Of a DNA stretch of 33,568 bases, positions 32,268 to 33,568 are shown one piece after another. A model generated the notes under the pieces. It searched no databases and was not told the DNA's origin. It worked only from the letters and a program-made list of their open reading frames with translations. Source of the stretch: Cristatella mucedo. Its lineage: Eukaryota; Bryozoa; Phylactolaemata; Cristatellidae. How positions within the stretch are numbered: the stretch's first letter is position 1; each line of letters starts with the position of its first letter. The stretch is from the NCBI GenBank assembly GCA_009760855.2, contig WPIO01000515.1, positions 1-33,568 of the forward strand. The letters are read 5' to 3'. The position numbers were made by a program, and so were the translations under genes.

Positions 32268-32292
32268 TGGCTCGTAGTTCGCAGCAGATCGC
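32268..32292 (+). other. 57-bp deletion junction leading back into the 15-mer order
   Basis: GTGCTGGCTCGTAG (the end of a GCTTCA-leading monomer) is joined to TTCGCAGCAGATCGCTGAAT (the middle of m12). Landmarks 32160 and 32351 are 191 apart, 57 short of two monomers. This is the border between the diverged region and the 15-mer order on the right. Confidence 0.78.
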
Positions 32293-32350
32293 TGAATAGC
32301 TTCGAACTTCAAATCTGCTAGGCGGAGCGTGCTGTAGCCTGTAGCAGAGT

Positions 32351-33568
32351 GCTGCACCTAGTTTCAAGCATTTCGCACTTGCTTGACTTATTTCACACTA
32401 GTTCGCAGCAGATCGCGGAATATCCAGAAACTTTAAATCTGCTCTTCGTAGCTTGCGGTAGCTGGCAGAAGTGTGCTGCACCCTTGTTCAAGCATTTCGC
32501 ACTTAAATAACACATTTCGCACGACTTCTCAGTAGATCGCTAAATATCTAGAGACTTCAAATCTGCTGTTTAGACGTTGTGCTGGCTGGCAGCGGAGCTC
32601 TGCACGTATTTTCAAGCATTTCGCACTTGAATAACTATTTTCGCACGAGTTCACAGCAGATCACAGAATATCTAGAAACTTCAAATCGGCTCGTTGCAGC
32701 ATGATCTGGCTGGCAGCAGACGGCTGCACCTTGTTTCATGCATCTCGCAAGTAAATAACTTATTTCGCAAGAGTTAACAGCAGATCATGGAATTTCTAGA
32801 AACTTCAAATCTGTTCGTCTGAGCTTGCTGTAGCTGGCAGCTGAGTGCTGCACATTGGCTCAAGCATTTCGCACGTAAATAACACGTTTCGCACGAGTTC
32901 GCAGCAGTTCACTGAATATTCAGATTTTTCAAATCAATTTTTCGAAGCGTGCTGTAGCTGGCTGGGGAGTGCTGCATCTTTTTTCAAGCATTTCGCCCTT
33001 GAAGAACACATTTCGCACGAGTTCGCAGCAGATCGAAAAATATCCTGAAACTTTAAATCTGCTCTTCGGAGCATGCCGTACCGGGCAGCAGAGTGAGGCA
33101 CCTTCTTTCAAGCCATTCGCACTGGAATAACACATTTCGCACGAGTTCGCAGTAGATCGCTAAATATCTAAAAACTTCAAATCTGCTTTTCGGAACGTGT
33201 GCTGGCTGGCAGCAGAGTGCTGCACCTTGTTTCAAGCATTTCGCACTCGAATAACTATTTTCGCACGAGTTTGAAGCAGATCACAGAATATCGAGAAACT
33301 TCAAATCGTCTCGTCGCAGCATGCTCTGGCTGGCAGCAGACTTCTGCACCCCTTTTCAAGCATTTCCCACTTGAATAACTCATTTCGCACGTGTTACCAG
33401 CAGATCGCGGAATATCTCGAAACTTCAAATCTGCTCGTCGGAGCGTGCTCTGGTAGGCAGCAGACTGCAGCACCTTGTTTCATGCATTTCGCAGGTAAGT
33501 AACTTATTTCGCAAGAGTTCACAGCAGATCACGGAATTTCTAGAAACTTCAAATCTGTTCGTCGGAGC
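32351..33568 (+). repeat. 15-mer HOR order resumes: m13-m14-m15-m1 to m7 (partial)
   Basis: Landmarks at 32351, 32475, 32599, 32723, 32847, 32971, 33095, 33219, 33343 and 33467, all exactly 124 apart. From 32723 it follows A1 at an offset of 32,723 with scattered substitutions. The window end cuts m7 just after its HSE (33538-33550). Confidence 0.9.

Larger units (their letters stand above)
24611..32350 (+). repeat. Diverged satellite region without short HOR
   Basis: Monomers still average 124 bp but show many private substitutions (for example GCTACACC at 24611, ATCGGCCCGCC near 25193, GGATCCCTGG near 30001). The m12-m13-m14-m15-m1 order appears several times, mixed with classes absent or nearly absent further left (GCTTCAT/GCTTCAC starts; TCTAGTATCTTCAAATC). 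Several HSE copies are degraded (for example GAAACTTT near 27788 and 28405). No non-satellite insertion seen. Confidence 0.8.
1..33568 (+). repeat. 124-bp tandem satellite array, whole window
   Basis: The landmark GCTGCAC (variants TCTGCAC, GCAGCAC, GAGGCAC, GCTTCAC) recurs at 124, 248, 372, 496, 620, 744, 868 and onward at exact 124-base steps, with only local small indels, to the end of the window. All copies are on the + strand. The hand-built consensus is 124 bp with 31 C and 30 G. TTCGCA appears three times within it at positions spaced by 20 and 10 bases. Nothing non-satellite longer than a few tens of bases interrupts the array. The family is not one I recognise by name; it is not primate alpha satellite (171 bp, AT-rich). 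Confidence 0.97.

Noticed and set aside
1-33568. Many open reading frames of 60 to 143 codons on both strands, giving similar cysteine-rich or serine-rich peptides
   Set aside because: 124 is not divisible by 3, so each monomer shifts the frame and the same peptides recur by periodicity. All end at recurrent stops (AATAAC, CTAG, GTAG and their complements). Differences between copies do not favour synonymous positions, indels are not in threes, and there is no longer frame. No coding gene is annotated.
1-33568. CRISPR array
   Set aside because: The repeats are regular but directly adjacent, 124 bp long, with no unique spacers and no cas genes.
1-33568. CENP-B box
   Set aside because: The nearest string, TTCGTCGGAGCGTG in m1/m7/m11-type monomers, keeps TTCG and the central A of the TTCGnnnnAnnCGGG pattern but lacks CGGG.
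1-33568. Primate alpha satellite, or human satellite II/III
   Set aside because: The monomer is 124 bp with about 49% GC, not a 171-bp AT-rich monomer or an ATTCC-type simple repeat. Only the heat-shock-element idea is comparable.
1-33568. rRNA, tRNA, 5S or snRNA tandem genes
   Set aside because: No tRNA arms, A/B box pair, 5S internal control region or rRNA core motif was recognised in the monomer. 124 bp is close to 5S gene length, but the sequence does not resemble 5S rRNA.

Overview
The whole 33,568-base window is one head-to-tail tandem array of a satellite DNA monomer of 124 bp, about 270 copies, all in the same orientation. I find no protein-coding gene, RNA gene, CRISPR array or recognisable transposon. 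This points to a eukaryotic chromosome in a satellite block (centromeric, pericentromeric or other heterochromatin). The species cannot be named. The consensus monomer is about 49% GC and has 9 CpG against about 7.5 expected, so CpG is not depleted. That fits a genome with little CpG methylation (many invertebrates) better than a heavily methylated vertebrate or plant satellite, but this is inference.

Monomers fall into recognisable classes that recur in fixed order, so the array has higher-order repeats (HORs). I use the copy of GCTGCAC (or its variant) as phase point and name the classes of the first unit m1 to m15. Layout: (1) 1-13171, built on the 15-monomer HOR (1,860 bp), with complete, shortened and mosaic units, a patch of near-consensus monomers (about 5860-7231) and one scrambled 164-bp unit (7604-7767); (2) 13172-24610, a region of short HORs of 9 monomers (about 1,116 bp) and 4 monomers (about 496 bp), largely alternating; (3) 24611-32350, more diverged monomers with looser long-range repeats of 22 to 30 monomers; (4) 32351-33568, return to the 15-mer order m13-m14-m15-m1 to m7, cut by the window end.

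The main result is that the three HOR lengths form a deletion series. The 9-mer is the 15-mer with m4-m9 removed through an m4/m10 hybrid. The 4-mer is the 9-mer with a further five monomers removed through a hybrid of the two near-identical monomers m11 and m1. Both steps look like unequal exchange between related monomers in register.

The second result is that one monomer subfamily (m1, m7, m11 and their derivatives) carries TTCTAGAAACTTC, a perfect three-unit match to the heat-shock element pattern TTCnnGAAnnTTC. It survives in every HOR form, about fifty copies in all. Most monomers also carry a short dyad that can fold into a hairpin. Whether the array is transcribed or binds HSF or kinetochore proteins cannot be decided from sequence alone.
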